A stretch of 64,000 bases of DNA from Curtobacterium sp. 458 (GCF_030406605.1 NZ_CP129104.1:2431830-2495829); one strand, 5' to 3'. Positions 42,943 to 52,216 are shown, numbered from the stretch's first letter. A program made the numbers and translations. The notes: generated by a model not told the origin, from the sequence alone.

Positions 42943-44246
42943 GCCGGCACGGGCGGCCGGAGCTCCTCGACGCGGTGGCACGCGCCACGGGCCGGGCACG
43001 GGCGGCGGGGCGCAGCGGCGGTGAGGGCGACGGGGTCGGCGGTCGCGGCGCTCGCGGCTCGTTCGACGCGGTCGAGGTCGCCACGCGGGTCGCGTGGTCC
43101 GTCGTCGCCGAACCCGGCGACGCGATCGCCGGGGGGCTCGTGGACGGCCTCGGCGCGGCACCGGCGTTCGAGTCGGTCCTCGCCGCGTCGGACGACGGCA
43201 TCGACGGCCTCCTCGGGGTCTGTGTCGAGCGCGGTGTCGCGGGCACCGACGACCCCTCGGCCTACGCCCGAGCGCTGACGAAGGCCGTCGATCGGTGGCG
43301 GCCACGACTCGCGACCGCCGACGTCGGTGCGGTCCTGGCCGCGGCGGAGGCGGTGGGGGCGCGGCTGCTCGTCCCGGGTGGTCCCGGGTGGCCGGAGCGG
43401 GTGGACGACCTCGGACACCATGCACCGCTCGTGCTCTGGAGCCGTTCGGCCCTCGGTGCGTCGCCCTCGGTGCTCGAGCCGCCTGCCGTCGCGGTCGTCG
43501 GATCGCGGGCGAACACGATCGCGGGCTCGGAGGCGGCGGCGGACATCAGCTCGCGGGCCGTCGATGCCGGGTGCGTCGTCGTCAGCGGGGGAGCGTACGG
43601 CATCGACGCCACCGCGCACCGGGTGGCGATCGCCGCGGGGGCCACCACGGTCGCGGTGCTCGCCGGCGGGGTCGACCAGCTCTACCCGACCGGCAACGTC
43701 GAGCTGCTCCGCAACGTGTCGCAGCGCGGAGCGGTGATCGCCGAGTCGCCGCCGGGGACCCGTCCCTCGCGCTGGCGCTTCCTCGCCCGCAACCGGCTCA
43801 TCGCCGCGCTGGCCGACGTGACCGTGGTGGTCGAGGCGGGGGCACGCTCGGGAGCGCTCAACACCGCCCACCACGCCGGGCAGCTCGGACGGACGGTGTT
43901 CGCGGTGCCCGGGGCGTTCTCCTCGGCCGCGTCCGTCGGGTGTCACCGGCTCGTGGCGCAGGGGCGTGCGCAGCTGATGGTGCACCCGGACGAGGCGGCC
44001 GCCGCCGCGATCGAGCAACGCGGCGGAGTGGTCCTGCAGTCGACGGGCACACCGTTGCTCGTGCACGACGACCCGGACGTCCTGCGGGCGCTCGACGCCC
44101 TGGGTCGTCGTTCCCTGTCCGTCGACGAGGTCGCACGGCGCAGCGGGTTGTCGATCGCCGACGCGACCGATGCCCTGGCACTCGCGCAGGTCCAGGGGCT
44201 GGTGCAGCACGGCGTCGGCGGGTGGTCGAGGGTGACGCAGCGGTGA
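42939..44246 (+). CDS. dprA: DNA-processing protein DprA
   Basis: Loads RecA on single-stranded DNA taken up during transformation. The 435-residue protein has an N-terminal region rich in Gly/Arg (about residues 15-35), a helical domain, and the Rossmann-type DprA core: VVGSRANTIAGSEAAADIS, VSGGAYGIDATAHR, VLAGGVDQLYP, NRLIAALADVTVVVEAGARSGALNTA, and PGAFSSAASVGCHRL. A C-terminal winged helix (LDALGRRSLSVDEVARRSGLS) ends it. Start GTG 42939 overlaps comM by four bases. Confidence 0.95.
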   Translation: MSRHGRPELLDAVARATGRARAAGRSGGEGDGVGGRGARGSFDAVEVATRVAWSVVAEPGDAIAGGLVDGLGAAPAFESVLAASDDGIDGLLGVCVERGVAGTDDPSAYARALTKAVDRWRPRLATADVGAVLAAAEAVGARLLVPGGPGWPERVDDLGHHAPLVLWSRSALGASPSVLEPPAVAVVGSRANTIAGSEAAADISSRAVDAGCVVVSGGAYGIDATAHRVAIAAGATTVAVLAGGVDQLYPTGNVELLRNVSQRGAVIAESPPGTRPSRWRFLARNRLIAALADVTVVVEAGARSGALNTAHHAGQLGRTVFAVPGAFSSAASVGCHRLVAQGRAQLMVHPDEAAAAAIEQRGGVVLQSTGTPLLVHDDPDVLRALDALGRRSLSVDEVARRSGLSIADATDALALAQVQGLVQHGVGGWSRVTQR

Positions 44247-44262
44247 GTCGTAGCCTGGGGCC

Positions 44263-45267
44263 GTGGACGGCACGAGCGACGCGCGGGACCTCGACCGGGT
44301 GGTCGACGGCTTCCTCGGACACGCCCGACACGCGCGCGGACTCAGCGAGCAGACCCTCCGTGCGTACGCGAACGACCTCGAGCAGTTCGTCGGCTTCGCT
44401 GCGGCACGGGGCGTGGCGGACGTCGGGAGTGTCTCGCTCGAACTGCTCCGCGACTGGCTGTGGGAGGCGGACCAGCGCTCGTTGGCGCGGGCAACGATCG
44501 CCCGGCGGTCGTCGTCCGTCCGGGCCTTCACCAGGTGGGCGAGCGAGACCGGGCTCCTCGCGTCCGACCCCGGTGTCCGACTCCGAGCGCCCAAGGGAGC
44601 GTCGCACCTGCCCCGCGTGGTCTCGACCGACCAGGTGCGGGCGTTGCTCGACGGGCTCGCGGCCCGTGCGGGCACCGACGACCCCGGTGCACTGCGCGAC
44701 CTGGCCGTCGTCGAGCTGCTCTACGCAGCGGCGATCCGGGTCAGTGAGCTCGTCGGCATCGACGTCGTCGACGTGGACAGGAGCCGGCTGACCGTCCGCG
44801 TGCTCGGGAAGGGCGGCAGGGAGCGGGTGGTGCCGTTCGGGGTGCCGGCGCGGGATGCACTCGAGGCGTGGCTCGACCGGGGACGCCCCGTCCTCGCTGC
44901 GCGGCGCACGGCGACGGGTGGAGCGAGCGGCACGGCACGGTCGACGAGCGCGAGCGCGAGCGCGAGTGCGAGTGCGAGCGACGGTACCGAGCGAGCACTC
45001 TTCCTCGGTGACCGGGGCGGCAGGCTGGGGACGCGGAGTGCCTACCGTGTCGTCGCCCGCCTCCTGCAGGACCTGCCCGGGGAGGGGCCGAGCGGCCCGC
45101 ACACCTTCCGGCACACCGCGGCGACGCACCTCCTGGACGGGGGAGCGGACCTCCGAGCGGTGCAGGAACTGCTCGGTCACGCGAGCCTCGGGACGACGCA
45201 GATCTACACCCACGTGTCCTCGGCCCGACTCCGCGAGGTCTACCGGACGGCGCACCCCCGCGCCTGA
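44263..45267 (+). CDS. xerC: Tyrosine recombinase XerC
   Basis: Site-specific recombinase for chromosome dimer resolution at dif. The N-terminal core-binding domain ([16 protein letters not shown]) is followed by the catalytic residues: Arg in [10 protein letters not shown], Lys in [10 protein letters not shown], HxxR in HTFRHTAA, His in LGHASLGTT and the tyrosine nucleophile in QIYTHV. The 334-residue length includes an insert of about 30 residues (near 215-245) made largely of Ser-Ala repeats. GTG 44263 is six bases after TAGCCT (leaderless candidate). The dprA-xerC-rpsB context supports the housekeeping enzyme rather than a mobile integrase. Confidence 0.93.
   Translation: MDGTSDARDLDRVVDGFLGHARHARGLSEQTLRAYANDLEQFVGFAAARGVADVGSVSLELLRDWLWEADQRSLARATIARRSSSVRAFTRWASETGLLASDPGVRLRAPKGASHLPRVVSTDQVRALLDGLAARAGTDDPGALRDLAVVELLYAAAIRVSELVGIDVVDVDRSRLTVRVLGKGGRERVVPFGVPARDALEAWLDRGRPVLAARRTATGGASGTARSTSASASASASASDGTERALFLGDRGGRLGTRSAYRVVARLLQDLPGEGPSGPHTFRHTAATHLLDGGADLRAVQELLGHASLGTTQIYTHVSSARLREVYRTAHPRA
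44946..44981 (+). repeat. In-frame hexanucleotide repeat inside xerC
   Basis: Three GAGCGC units, two GAGTGC units and one GAGCGA in tandem encode alternating Ser and Ala. Because the unit is 6 bp, gain or loss would change the insert length without a frameshift. Confidence 0.9.
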
Positions 45268-45328
45268 CGCCGAGCGCCCGCGCACCGAGCGCCCGAGCAC
45301 CGCGCACCGCGCACCGAGCACCGACCGT
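45268..45328. repeat. Period-7 tandem repeat between xerC and the M23 gene
   Basis: The 61-bp convergent gap consists of near-repeats of a heptamer, CCGCGCA / CCGAGCA (for example CCGAGCACCGCGCACCGCGC). It contains no clear hairpin. Confidence 0.6.
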
Positions 45329-45910
45329 TCATCCGCGCCAGTCGGACTCCGGCAGCAGCACGGGCCACGCCGCCGCGGGCAGGTACGGTGTCGGGTCGAC
45401 GTACCGGTCGTCGAGCCGGGCGCCGAGGTGCACGCACGGATCGGTCGCCGGGCAGTGACCGACGGCGACCCGCCCGACCACCTCACCCTGCGAGACGGCG
45501 TCACCGGTCGTCACGTCAGGGGTGACCGAGTCCAGTGTGCTCACCAGCCCGCCGCCGTGTTCGACCGACACCACCGACCTGCCGGCGACCGCACCCGCGA
45601 ACGAGACCGTGCCGTCCGCCACCGCGACCGCCGGGGTGCCGATCGACGCCGGGACGTCGATGCCCCGGTGTCCGGCCGCGTAGTCGTCGGCCGGCGCTTC
45701 CCACGGCCGCACGACCACGCGCGAACCCGTCGGCCACACCCACGGCGCGCCGTCCGCACTGTCCGCACCGCCCGCCACGAGCCCGACCCCGGCGCGCTCG
45801 ACCACCGCGCGCCCGACCCCGGCGCGCCCGACCTCCGGGCCGACCAGCGCAGCCGCCGCCACGGCCACGCACGCAACCACTCCGACCGTGGTCCTCACCA
45901 GAACGTCCAT
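45329..45910 (-). CDS. M23-family (LytM-like) peptidase domain protein, exported
   Basis: A 193-residue protein with an N-terminal hydrophobic export segment (VLVRTTVGVVACVAVAAAALVG) and a LytM domain. The first zinc motif is H81-RGI-D85, and the glycine-rich strands VSFAGAVAGRSVVSVEHGGGLVSTL are typical. The second motif is H161-L-G where classical LytM enzymes have H-x-H, so one metal or catalytic histidine may be missing and activity is uncertain. It may be a scaffold or an amidase-activating factor. Its place beside xerC and rpsB is conserved in actinobacteria. Confidence 0.85.
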   Translation of the reverse strand: MDVLVRTTVGVVACVAVAAAALVGPEVGRAGVGRAVVERAGVGLVAGGADSADGAPWVWPTGSRVVVRPWEAPADDYAAGHRGIDVPASIGTPAVAVADGTVSFAGAVAGRSVVSVEHGGGLVSTLDSVTPDVTTGDAVSQGEVVGRVAVGHCPATDPCVHLGARLDDRYVDPTPYLPAAAWPVLLPESDWRG

Positions 45911-46274
45911 GCGCCCGATCGTCGCGTCCACCACCCGGCCATGCACGCGACCGCAGCCCACCTGTGGGCGGTGAGCCGTGCCTCCCGGCCGGTGCAGGAG
46001 TCGCGGAGACCACGAACCGCGCGCGTTCCGACCCCGCACCGGTCGATCGACGCGCGCGGCGTCGAACCGCGCACGTTCCGTGGAAGCGACCCCACGGCCC
46101 GGAGCACGCAACCCCACCGCCCGACCGCAGCGGAACGAACCGGTTATGACCACACGTCGTCCGAGGAGTACAGTCGGGGCCGCTCCGGAACACGCAACGC
46201 CGCTCGGACGGCGAACCAGCCGACCGCCGGAGCACCGTGCGCCACCCAGCACGGCGGCAAGAACCAGGAGCACC
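45911..46274. other. 364-bp intergenic region upstream of the M23 and sugar transporter genes
   Basis: This region lies between two divergent genes. I see no gene in it. A possible forward -10 (TACAGT, in GAGGAGTACAGTCGG near 46170) could serve the transporter, and GACGAT seven bases before the M23 ATG could serve that gene. An in-frame ATG at 46147 would extend the transporter by 43 residues of basic, low-complexity sequence. The region is rich in CCG/CGC and weakly repetitive. Confidence 0.5.
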
Positions 46275-47717
46275 GTGTCGAACACGTCCACCCAGCACGG
46301 TGAGGACCGTGCGTTCAAGGGGAAGGTCACCCTGTTCGCCATCGCGGCGGCGGTCGGTGGGTTCCTCTTCGGATTCGACTCCTCCGTCATCAACGGAGCA
46401 GTCGACGCGATCAAGGGCGAGTTCGGCCTGTCCGAGGCCGCCAGCGGCTTCGCCGTTGCCTCCGCCCTGATCGGCTGCGCCTTCGGTGCCTACTTCGCCG
46501 GCCGGCTCGCCGACCGCTGGGGCCGCACGCGCGTCATGTTCTGGGCGGCGGTGCTCTTCTTCGTGAGCTCGATCGGGAGCGCGTTCGCGTTCGCGACGTG
46601 GGACCTCGTGATCTGGCGCCTCGTCGGCGGCCTCGGCATCGGGACCGCGTCGGTCATCGCGCCGGCATACATCTCGGAGGTCTCGCCGAAGGCCATCCGC
46701 GGTCGCCTGGCCTCGTTCCAGCAGCTCGCGATCACCCTCGGTATCTTCGCCGCGCTCCTCTCCGACCAGATCTTCGCGGTGACCGCCGGCGGTGCCTCGG
46801 AGCAGGTGCTCGGGCTGGCCGCCTGGCGCTGGATGTTCCTCGTCGGCGTCGTGCCGTCGGTGGTCTACGGCGTGCTCGCGATCACCCTGCCGGAGTCGCC
46901 GCGCTTCCTCCTCGCGAAGGGCCGCAAGGACGATGCGCGCGGGGTCATGGAGAAGATCGTCCCCCGCGACACCGTGAACACCAGCCTTGAGGAGATCCAG
47001 GACGGTATCGAGAAGGAGGCCAACGAGAAGAAGGGCTCCATCCGGGGCAACCGCTTCGGCCTCCAGCCGATCGTCTGGGTCGGCATCATCCTCGCCGTGC
47101 TGCAGCAGTTCGTCGGCATCAACGTGATCTTCTACTACTCGACGACGCTCTGGCAGGCCGTCGGCTTCAAGGAGGACCAGTCCTTCCTGATCTCGACGAT
47201 CACCTCGGTCGTCAACGTCGCGGTCACCTTCATCGCGATCTTCACGGTCGACAAGCTCGGCCGGAAGCCGCTCCTCGTGGCCGGTTCGACGGGCATGTTC
47301 GTGTCGCTGGCGATGGTCGCGATCGCGTTCTCGCAGGCCACCATCGTGGACGGCGCGCCGCAGCTGCCCGGCGCGTGGGGCCTCATCGCCCTCATCTTCG
47401 CGAACCTGTTCGTGGTGTCGTTCGGCGCCACGTGGGGCCCGCTCATGTGGGTGCTGCTCGGCGAGATGTTCCCGAACCGCATCCGTGCGACGGCGCTCGG
47501 TGTCGGGTCGGCGGCGAACTGGATCGCGAACTTCGTGGTCACGATCTCGTTCCCGGTGCTCTCCGGCTTCAACCTCACCGTGACCTACGGCATCTACGCG
47601 CTCTTCGCGCTCCTGTCCCTGTTCTTCGTCATCAAGAAGATCCCGGAGACCAAGGGCCGTTCGCTCGAGGAGATGGGCATCACGGCCGAGGGCGAGACGG
47701 TCGACGCCAAGTCCTGA
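46275..47717 (+). CDS. MFS sugar porter
   Basis: A 480-residue major-facilitator sugar transporter with twelve predicted membrane segments. Sugar-porter signatures are GFLFGFDSSVINGA in the first helix, RLADRWGRTR in loop 2-3, IAPAYISEVSPKAIRGRL, PESPRFLLAKGR in the central loop, QQFVGINVIFYYS, DKLGRKPLL and PETKGRSLEEM at the C terminus. Proton-driven uptake of a hexose, pentose or inositol is likely, but the substrate cannot be told. GTG 46275 has AGGAG four bases upstream. It interrupts the otherwise standard xerC-M23-rpsB order. Confidence 0.92.
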   Translation: MSNTSTQHGEDRAFKGKVTLFAIAAAVGGFLFGFDSSVINGAVDAIKGEFGLSEAASGFAVASALIGCAFGAYFAGRLADRWGRTRVMFWAAVLFFVSSIGSAFAFATWDLVIWRLVGGLGIGTASVIAPAYISEVSPKAIRGRLASFQQLAITLGIFAALLSDQIFAVTAGGASEQVLGLAAWRWMFLVGVVPSVVYGVLAITLPESPRFLLAKGRKDDARGVMEKIVPRDTVNTSLEEIQDGIEKEANEKKGSIRGNRFGLQPIVWVGIILAVLQQFVGINVIFYYSTTLWQAVGFKEDQSFLISTITSVVNVAVTFIAIFTVDKLGRKPLLVAGSTGMFVSLAMVAIAFSQATIVDGAPQLPGAWGLIALIFANLFVVSFGATWGPLMWVLLGEMFPNRIRATALGVGSAANWIANFVVTISFPVLSGFNLTVTYGIYALFALLSLFFVIKKIPETKGRSLEEMGITAEGETVDAKS

Positions 47718-47730
47718 TCGTCCGGTCGTC

Positions 47731-47787
47731 GGCCTGGAGGCCCGGATCACTCGCGCCGGTCGGCGTGCGTGATCCGGGCCTCCGGTC
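47731..47787. terminator. B-type variant hairpin after the sugar transporter
   Basis: GGCCTGGAGGCCCGGATCAC (47731-47750) and GTGATCCGGGCCTCCGG (from 47769) form a stem with at least 15 perfect pairs and an 18-nt loop. It starts 14 bases after the transporter stop and precedes the rpsB leader on the same strand. TGTTAG follows. Confidence 0.7.
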
Positions 47788-47841
47788 TGTTAGCATTTGT
47801 CCAGCAGCGCGCTGAGCGCGCTGACTTCGCGTGTCCACACG

Positions 47842-47892
47842 CACCCCACGGCCACCGGTCCCGCTCTCGCGAGCGGGCGGCCGTCCGGGGTG
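47842..47892 (+). promoter_or_regulatory. Structured rpsB leader hairpin
   Basis: CACCCC (47842-47847) pairs with GGGGTG (47887-47892). Inside, GGCC pairs with GGCC and CCCGCTC with GAGCGGG around a TCGC tetraloop. The nearly continuous stem sits about 95 nt before the rpsB start. Ribosomal protein S2 operons are often autoregulated through leader structure; that this one does so is inference. Confidence 0.5.
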
Positions 47893-47987
47893 GGGCACCA
47901 GGGGCCACGACCACCGGTCGTGACCGACACAACCGCAACCGTGCACGCGGCTCGAACAGCCGCGCGCCGAGAACAAGGAGGGACGGC

Positions 47988-48884
47988 ATGGCCGTCGTCA
48001 CCATCCGCCAGCTGCTCGACAGCGGCGTCCACTTCGGACACCAGACCCGTCGGTGGAACCCGAAGGTGAAGCGATTCATCCTCGCCGAGCGCTCGGGCAT
48101 CCACATCATCGACCTGCAGCAGTCGCTGGCCTTCATCGACCGTGCGTACGACTTCGTCAAGGAGACGGTCGCGCACGGCGGCACGATCCTCTTCGTGGGC
48201 ACCAAGAAGCAGGCGCAGGGCTCCATCGCCGAGCAGGCGACCCGCGTCGGCCAGCCGTACGTCAACCAGCGTTGGCTCGGCGGTCTGCTCACGAACTTCC
48301 AGACGGTCTCCAAGCGCCTCGCGCGCATGAAGGAGCTCGAGGAGATCGATTTCGACGACACGACGAAGGGCTTCACCAAGAAGGAGCTCCTCATCAAGAA
48401 GCGCGAGCTGGACAAGCTCCACAAGACCCTCGGTGGTATCCGCAACCTCACGCGGACCCCGAGCGCGCTCTGGATCGTCGACACCAAGAAGGAGCACCTC
48501 GCGGTCGACGAGGCGCAGAAGCTCGGTATCCCGATCATCGGCATTCTCGACACCAACTGCGACCCGGACGAGATCACCTACCCGATCCCGGGCAACGACG
48601 ACGCGATCCGCTCCGTCGGTCTCCTGACGCGCATCGTCGCCGACGCCGCTGCCGAGGGCCTCAAGACCCGCCACAACGGCGGCGACGAGGAAGAGGCCGA
48701 GCCGCTGGCCGAGTGGGAGCAGGAGCTCCTCGGTGGCGAGCAGGCCGCGCCGGCCGCTGCCGAGGCCCCGGTCGCCGAGACCCCGGTCGAGGAGAACGAC
48801 GCCGACGCGCAGGTCGCCGAGAAGGAGATCGGCGAGCCGATCGCCGAGGCCTCCAAGAACGCGGACGCCACCTCCGCCGAGTGA
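47988..48884 (+). CDS. rpsB: 30S ribosomal protein S2
   Basis: The 298-residue product begins [30 protein letters not shown], with [17 protein letters not shown] and GGLLTNFQT, all diagnostic of S2. The C-terminal 50 residues are an acidic, alanine-rich tail common in actinobacteria. The ATG at 47988 has AAGGAGGG upstream. A long GC-rich structured leader precedes it, and tsf follows, the universal S2-EF-Ts pairing. Confidence 0.98.
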   Translation: MAVVTIRQLLDSGVHFGHQTRRWNPKVKRFILAERSGIHIIDLQQSLAFIDRAYDFVKETVAHGGTILFVGTKKQAQGSIAEQATRVGQPYVNQRWLGGLLTNFQTVSKRLARMKELEEIDFDDTTKGFTKKELLIKKRELDKLHKTLGGIRNLTRTPSALWIVDTKKEHLAVDEAQKLGIPIIGILDTNCDPDEITYPIPGNDDAIRSVGLLTRIVADAAAEGLKTRHNGGDEEEAEPLAEWEQELLGGEQAAPAAAEAPVAETPVEENDADAQVAEKEIGEPIAEASKNADATSAE

Positions 48885-48964
48885 CCTCCTGGGGCGTCGG
48901 ACCGTGTCGGTCCGGCGCCCCGCTCCACGTCCCACACACGCAAGTCCAGAAAGGACTCCAGTCA

Positions 48965-49792
48965 ATGGCAAACTTCACCGCTGCTGACGTGAAGAAGCTC
49001 CGTGACGACCTCGGCGCCGGCATGATGGACGCCAAGAACGCGCTCGTCGAGGCCGACGGCGACTACGACAAGGCCGTCGAGCTCCTCCGCATCAAGGGTG
49101 CCAAGGCCGTCGCCAAGCGTGACGACCGCGCCACCTCCGAGGGCATCGTCGTGGCCTCGGCCGAGAACGGTGCCGCGACCGTCGTCGAGCTCGCCAGCGA
49201 GACCGACTTCGTCGCGAAGAACGAGCGCTTCGTCGCGCTCGGTGACAAGGTCCTCGCGGCCGTCGCCGCCGCCGGTGCGACCGACGTCGCGTCCGCGAAC
49301 GCCGCCGAGGCCGACGGCAAGACCGTCCTCGACGTCGTGAACGAGGCCGCTGCGCAGCTCGGCGAGAAGATCGAGATCCGCACGGTCCGCCGTGTCGAGG
49401 GCTCGGCCTTCGAGATCTACCTGCACAAGACCTCGCAGGACCTCCCGCCGCAGATCGCCGTCGTCGTCGCCTACGAGGGTGACGACGCCGCCGAGGCCCG
49501 TTCGATCGCGCAGCACATCGCCTTCGCGAACCCGACGTACCTCACGCGCGACGAGATCCCGGCCGAGGACATCGAGAAGGAGCGCGCGACCGTCGAGGCG
49601 ATCACGCGCGAGGAGGGCAAGCCGGAGGCCGCCCTCCCGAAGATCGTCGAGGGTCGCCTGAACGCGTACCGCAAGCAGGTCGCGCTCCTCGAGCAGGACT
49701 ACGCGAAGGACAACAAGATCTCCGTCGCGAAGGCCGCCGAGAACGCCGGCATCACGATCCAGGGCTTCGCCCGCGTCAAGGTCGGCGCGTAA
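48965..49792 (+). CDS. tsf: Translation elongation factor Ts
   Basis: Nucleotide exchange factor for EF-Tu. The 275-residue protein starts ANFTAADVKKLRDDLGAGMMDAKNALVEADGDYDKAVELLR and has the core TDFVAKNERF. A strong ribosome binding site (GAAAGGACT) precedes the ATG. An intrinsic terminator with a T-tract follows its stop, so rpsB-tsf forms a unit separate from pyrH. Confidence 0.98.
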   Translation: MANFTAADVKKLRDDLGAGMMDAKNALVEADGDYDKAVELLRIKGAKAVAKRDDRATSEGIVVASAENGAATVVELASETDFVAKNERFVALGDKVLAAVAAAGATDVASANAAEADGKTVLDVVNEAAAQLGEKIEIRTVRRVEGSAFEIYLHKTSQDLPPQIAVVVAYEGDDAAEARSIAQHIAFANPTYLTRDEIPAEDIEKERATVEAITREEGKPEAALPKIVEGRLNAYRKQVALLEQDYAKDNKISVAKAAENAGITIQGFARVKVGA

Positions 49793-49802
49793 CGAACCCG
49801 TG

Positions 49803-49843
49803 ACGGGGCTCGGAACCAGCATCTGGTTCCGGGCCCCGTTTTT
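49803..49843 (+). terminator. Rho-independent terminator after tsf
   Basis: CGGGGCTCGGAACCAG pairs with CTGGTTCCGGGCCCCG (one G-T pair) around the loop CAT, followed directly by TTTTT. This is the only hairpin in the window with a clear T-tract, and it begins 10 bases after the tsf stop. Confidence 0.92.
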
Positions 49844-49865
49844 CGCGCGCCGTCGGGTGCGCGAG

Positions 49866-49871
49866 TAGATT
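49866..49871 (+). promoter_or_regulatory. Candidate -10 element of pyrH
   Basis: TAGATT lies 32 bases before the pyrH ATG, just downstream of the tsf terminator. A -35 is not clear. The GAAGGGT ribosome binding site lies in the short leader. Confidence 0.35.
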
Positions 49872-49903
49872 CCCACGAGACATTCGACGAAGGGTCCGAC
49901 CAC

Positions 49904-50623
49904 ATGACGAACGAGAAGACCGGGCGACGCCGCGTCCTGCTGAAGCTGTCGGGGGAGGCGTTCGGTGCCGGGTCCCTCGGGGTGAACCCGGACGTCATCA
50001 GCACGATCGCCAAGGAGATCGCCTCGGCGGCGCAGGAGGTCGAGGTCGCGATCGTCGTCGGCGGCGGGAACTTCTTCCGCGGCGCCGAGCTGTCCCAGCG
50101 CGGCATGGACCGCGGCCGCGCGGACTACATGGGCATGCTCGGCACGGTGATGAACGCCCTCGCGCTGCAGGACTTCCTCGAGCAGGCCGGGGCCGCCACG
50201 CGCGTGCAGTCCGCGATCAGCATGACTCAGGTCGCCGAGCCGTACATCCCGCGACGCGCCGAGCGGCACCTCGAGAAGGGCCGGATCGTCATCTTCGGCG
50301 CCGGTGCGGGCCTGCCCTACTTCTCCACCGACACCGTCGCGGCGCAGCGAGCGCTGGAGATCGACGCGCACGAGGTCCTCGTCGCCAAGAACGGCGTCGA
50401 CGGCGTCTACACAGCGGACCCGAAGAAGGACGCCTCCGCCGAGAAGCTGCACCACGTGACCTACCAGGACGCACTCCTCAAGGGACTCAAGGTCGTGGAC
50501 GCCACGGCGTTCTCGCTCTGCATGGACAACGGCATGCCGATGCACGTGTTCGGCATGGAGGGCGAGGGCAACGTCGCTGCGGCGATCCGTGGTGAGCGGA
50601 TCGGCACGGTCGTCAGCAACTGA
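49904..50623 (+). CDS. pyrH: Uridylate kinase
   Basis: Hexameric bacterial UMP kinase of the amino-acid-kinase fold. The 239-residue protein shows [66 protein letters not shown] and [14 protein letters not shown]. It follows tsf after 111 bp with a terminator and a new -10 candidate between, and precedes frr and cdsA in the conserved order. Confidence 0.97.
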   Translation: MTNEKTGRRRVLLKLSGEAFGAGSLGVNPDVISTIAKEIASAAQEVEVAIVVGGGNFFRGAELSQRGMDRGRADYMGMLGTVMNALALQDFLEQAGAATRVQSAISMTQVAEPYIPRRAERHLEKGRIVIFGAGAGLPYFSTDTVAAQRALEIDAHEVLVAKNGVDGVYTADPKKDASAEKLHHVTYQDALLKGLKVVDATAFSLCMDNGMPMHVFGMEGEGNVAAAIRGERIGTVVSN

Positions 50624-50637
50624 CCCCGACCGCTGAC

Positions 50638-50643
50638 TAGACT
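50638..50643 (+). promoter_or_regulatory. Candidate -10 element of frr
   Basis: TAGACT between the pyrH stop and the frr start, 26 bases before the GTG. It is the same hexamer as before the DUF2469 gene. Confidence 0.35.
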
Positions 50644-50669
50644 CGACGCAGTACCGAAGGAGAACCACC

Positions 50670-51224
50670 GTGATCAGTGATGTCCTGACCGAAGCCACCG
50701 AGAAGATGGCGAAGGCCGTCGACGTCGCCAAGGACGACTTCGCGACCGTCCGTACCGGACGCATCAACGCCGCGCTCTTCCAGAAGATCCCGGTCGACTA
50801 CTACGGCACGCCGACGCCGCTCGCGCAGCTCGCCGGCCTGCAGACCCCGGAGGCGCGCACGCTTGTCGTGACGCCCTACGACAAGTCCGCGCTCAAGGAG
50901 ATCGAACGCGCCATCGCGACGTTCCCGAACCTCGGCGCCAGCCCGTCGAACGACGGCGACGTCGTCCGCGTGACGATCCCCGAGCTCACGCAGGACCGCC
51001 GCAAGGAGTTCGTCAAGCTCGTCCGCGGCAAGGGTGAGGACCACAAGGTCGTCGTGCGCAACATCCGCCGCAAGGCCAAGGACGACCTCGACGCGCTCAA
51101 GGGCGAGATCTCGGACGACGAGATCGCCCGCGGCGACAAGGAGCTCGACGTCATCACGAAGAAGCACGTCGACCAGATCGACGACGCGCTGAAGAAGAAG
51201 GAAGCCGAACTCCTCGAGGTCTGA
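50670..51224 (+). CDS. frr: Ribosome recycling factor
   Basis: Splits post-termination ribosomes with EF-G. The 184-residue protein has [37 protein letters not shown] near the start and [23 protein letters not shown] in the second half of the helical bundle. The GTG start at 50670 has GAAGGAG upstream. Its stop overlaps the cdsA ATG by one base. Confidence 0.98.
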   Translation: MISDVLTEATEKMAKAVDVAKDDFATVRTGRINAALFQKIPVDYYGTPTPLAQLAGLQTPEARTLVVTPYDKSALKEIERAIATFPNLGASPSNDGDVVRVTIPELTQDRRKEFVKLVRGKGEDHKVVVRNIRRKAKDDLDALKGEISDDEIARGDKELDVITKKHVDQIDDALKKKEAELLEV

Positions 51225-52216
51225 TGCGTCGTCACGACCAGGGCGGTGACCGCCCCACGACCCAGGAACCCGCCAAACGGGGTCTCCGCCAAGACTTCGA
51301 CGCTCGGGCCCGCGCAGCGCGGTCCGACTTCGAGGCCTCCATCCAGCGGCGTCGAGCGGACTTCGACGCCCGCAACGAAGCACTGACGGCCCGGACCGGG
51401 CGCAACCTGCCGGCAGCGATCGGCATCGCGCTCGCGTTCGCGGTCGTCATGCTCGCGGCGCTCCTGATCTGGAAGCCCGCCTTCATGGTGGTCGCGGCGT
51501 TCCTCCTCGGCGTCGGCGTGTACGAACTCGCGAGCGCCATGCGCTTCGCGGGCCGCGACGTCCCGCGGATCCCGAGCGTCGCCGTCGCGATCGCGATCGT
51601 CCCGGCAGCCTTCATCGGCGGCCAGGTCCCGGCGCTGTTCACGCTGCTCGGCGGCATCGTGCTCATCAGCGCGTGGCGGCTGGTGGAGGTGGCGTTCGCG
51701 CGCACGAAGCCCCCGGCGGGCAACGTCGCGCGCGACCTCACGAACGGGTTGTTCGTGCAGGCGTACATCTCCCTGCTCGGAGCGTGCGTCGTCCTGCTCT
51801 CCCGCGAGGACCGGGGGCAGTTGTGGGTGATCGCGTTCATCCTCGTCGTCGTCGCGGTGGACACCGGGGCCTACGCCACGGGGCTCAACCTCGGCAAGCA
51901 CCCGATGGCGCCGCGGATCAGCCCGAAGAAGACGTGGGAGGGCTTCGCGGGCTCGGTGGCGGCGAGCATCATCGTCGGCATCGTCGTGAGCATCCTGCTG
52001 CTCGGGCTGCCCTGGTGGACGGGCGTCGTCCTCGGGGTGCTCATCTCCGGGTCGGCGACCCTCGGCGACCTCACCGAGTCGATGATCAAGCGCGACCTCG
52101 GGATCAAGGACATCTCCTCGTTCCTGCCCGGGCACGGGGGACTGCTCGACCGGATCGACAGCATCCTGCCGTCGGCCGCCGTGGCGTACGTGCTGTTCCT
52201 CATCGTCAACCACTGA
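51224..52216 (+). CDS. cdsA: Phosphatidate cytidylyltransferase
   Basis: Membrane enzyme making CDP-diacylglycerol, the branch point of phospholipid synthesis. The 330-residue protein has a charged cytoplasmic N-terminal region of about 60 residues and then eight or so hydrophobic segments. The CdsA signature is complete: SPKKTWEGFAGSVAASI and the C-terminal LTESMIKRDLGIKDISSFLPGHGGLLDRIDS. It is coupled to frr. It acts downstream of the plsC product encoded at 3960. Confidence 0.96.
   Translation: MRRHDQGGDRPTTQEPAKRGLRQDFDARARAARSDFEASIQRRRADFDARNEALTARTGRNLPAAIGIALAFAVVMLAALLIWKPAFMVVAAFLLGVGVYELASAMRFAGRDVPRIPSVAVAIAIVPAAFIGGQVPALFTLLGGIVLISAWRLVEVAFARTKPPAGNVARDLTNGLFVQAYISLLGACVVLLSREDRGQLWVIAFILVVVAVDTGAYATGLNLGKHPMAPRISPKKTWEGFAGSVAASIIVGIVVSILLLGLPWWTGVVLGVLISGSATLGDLTESMIKRDLGIKDISSFLPGHGGLLDRIDSILPSAAVAYVLFLIVNH

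Noticed and set aside
44263..45267. Phage or integron integrase
   Set aside because: The tyrosine recombinase lies in the standard dprA-xerC-rpsB neighbourhood, with no att repeats, tRNA or phage genes nearby. XerC is the better call.
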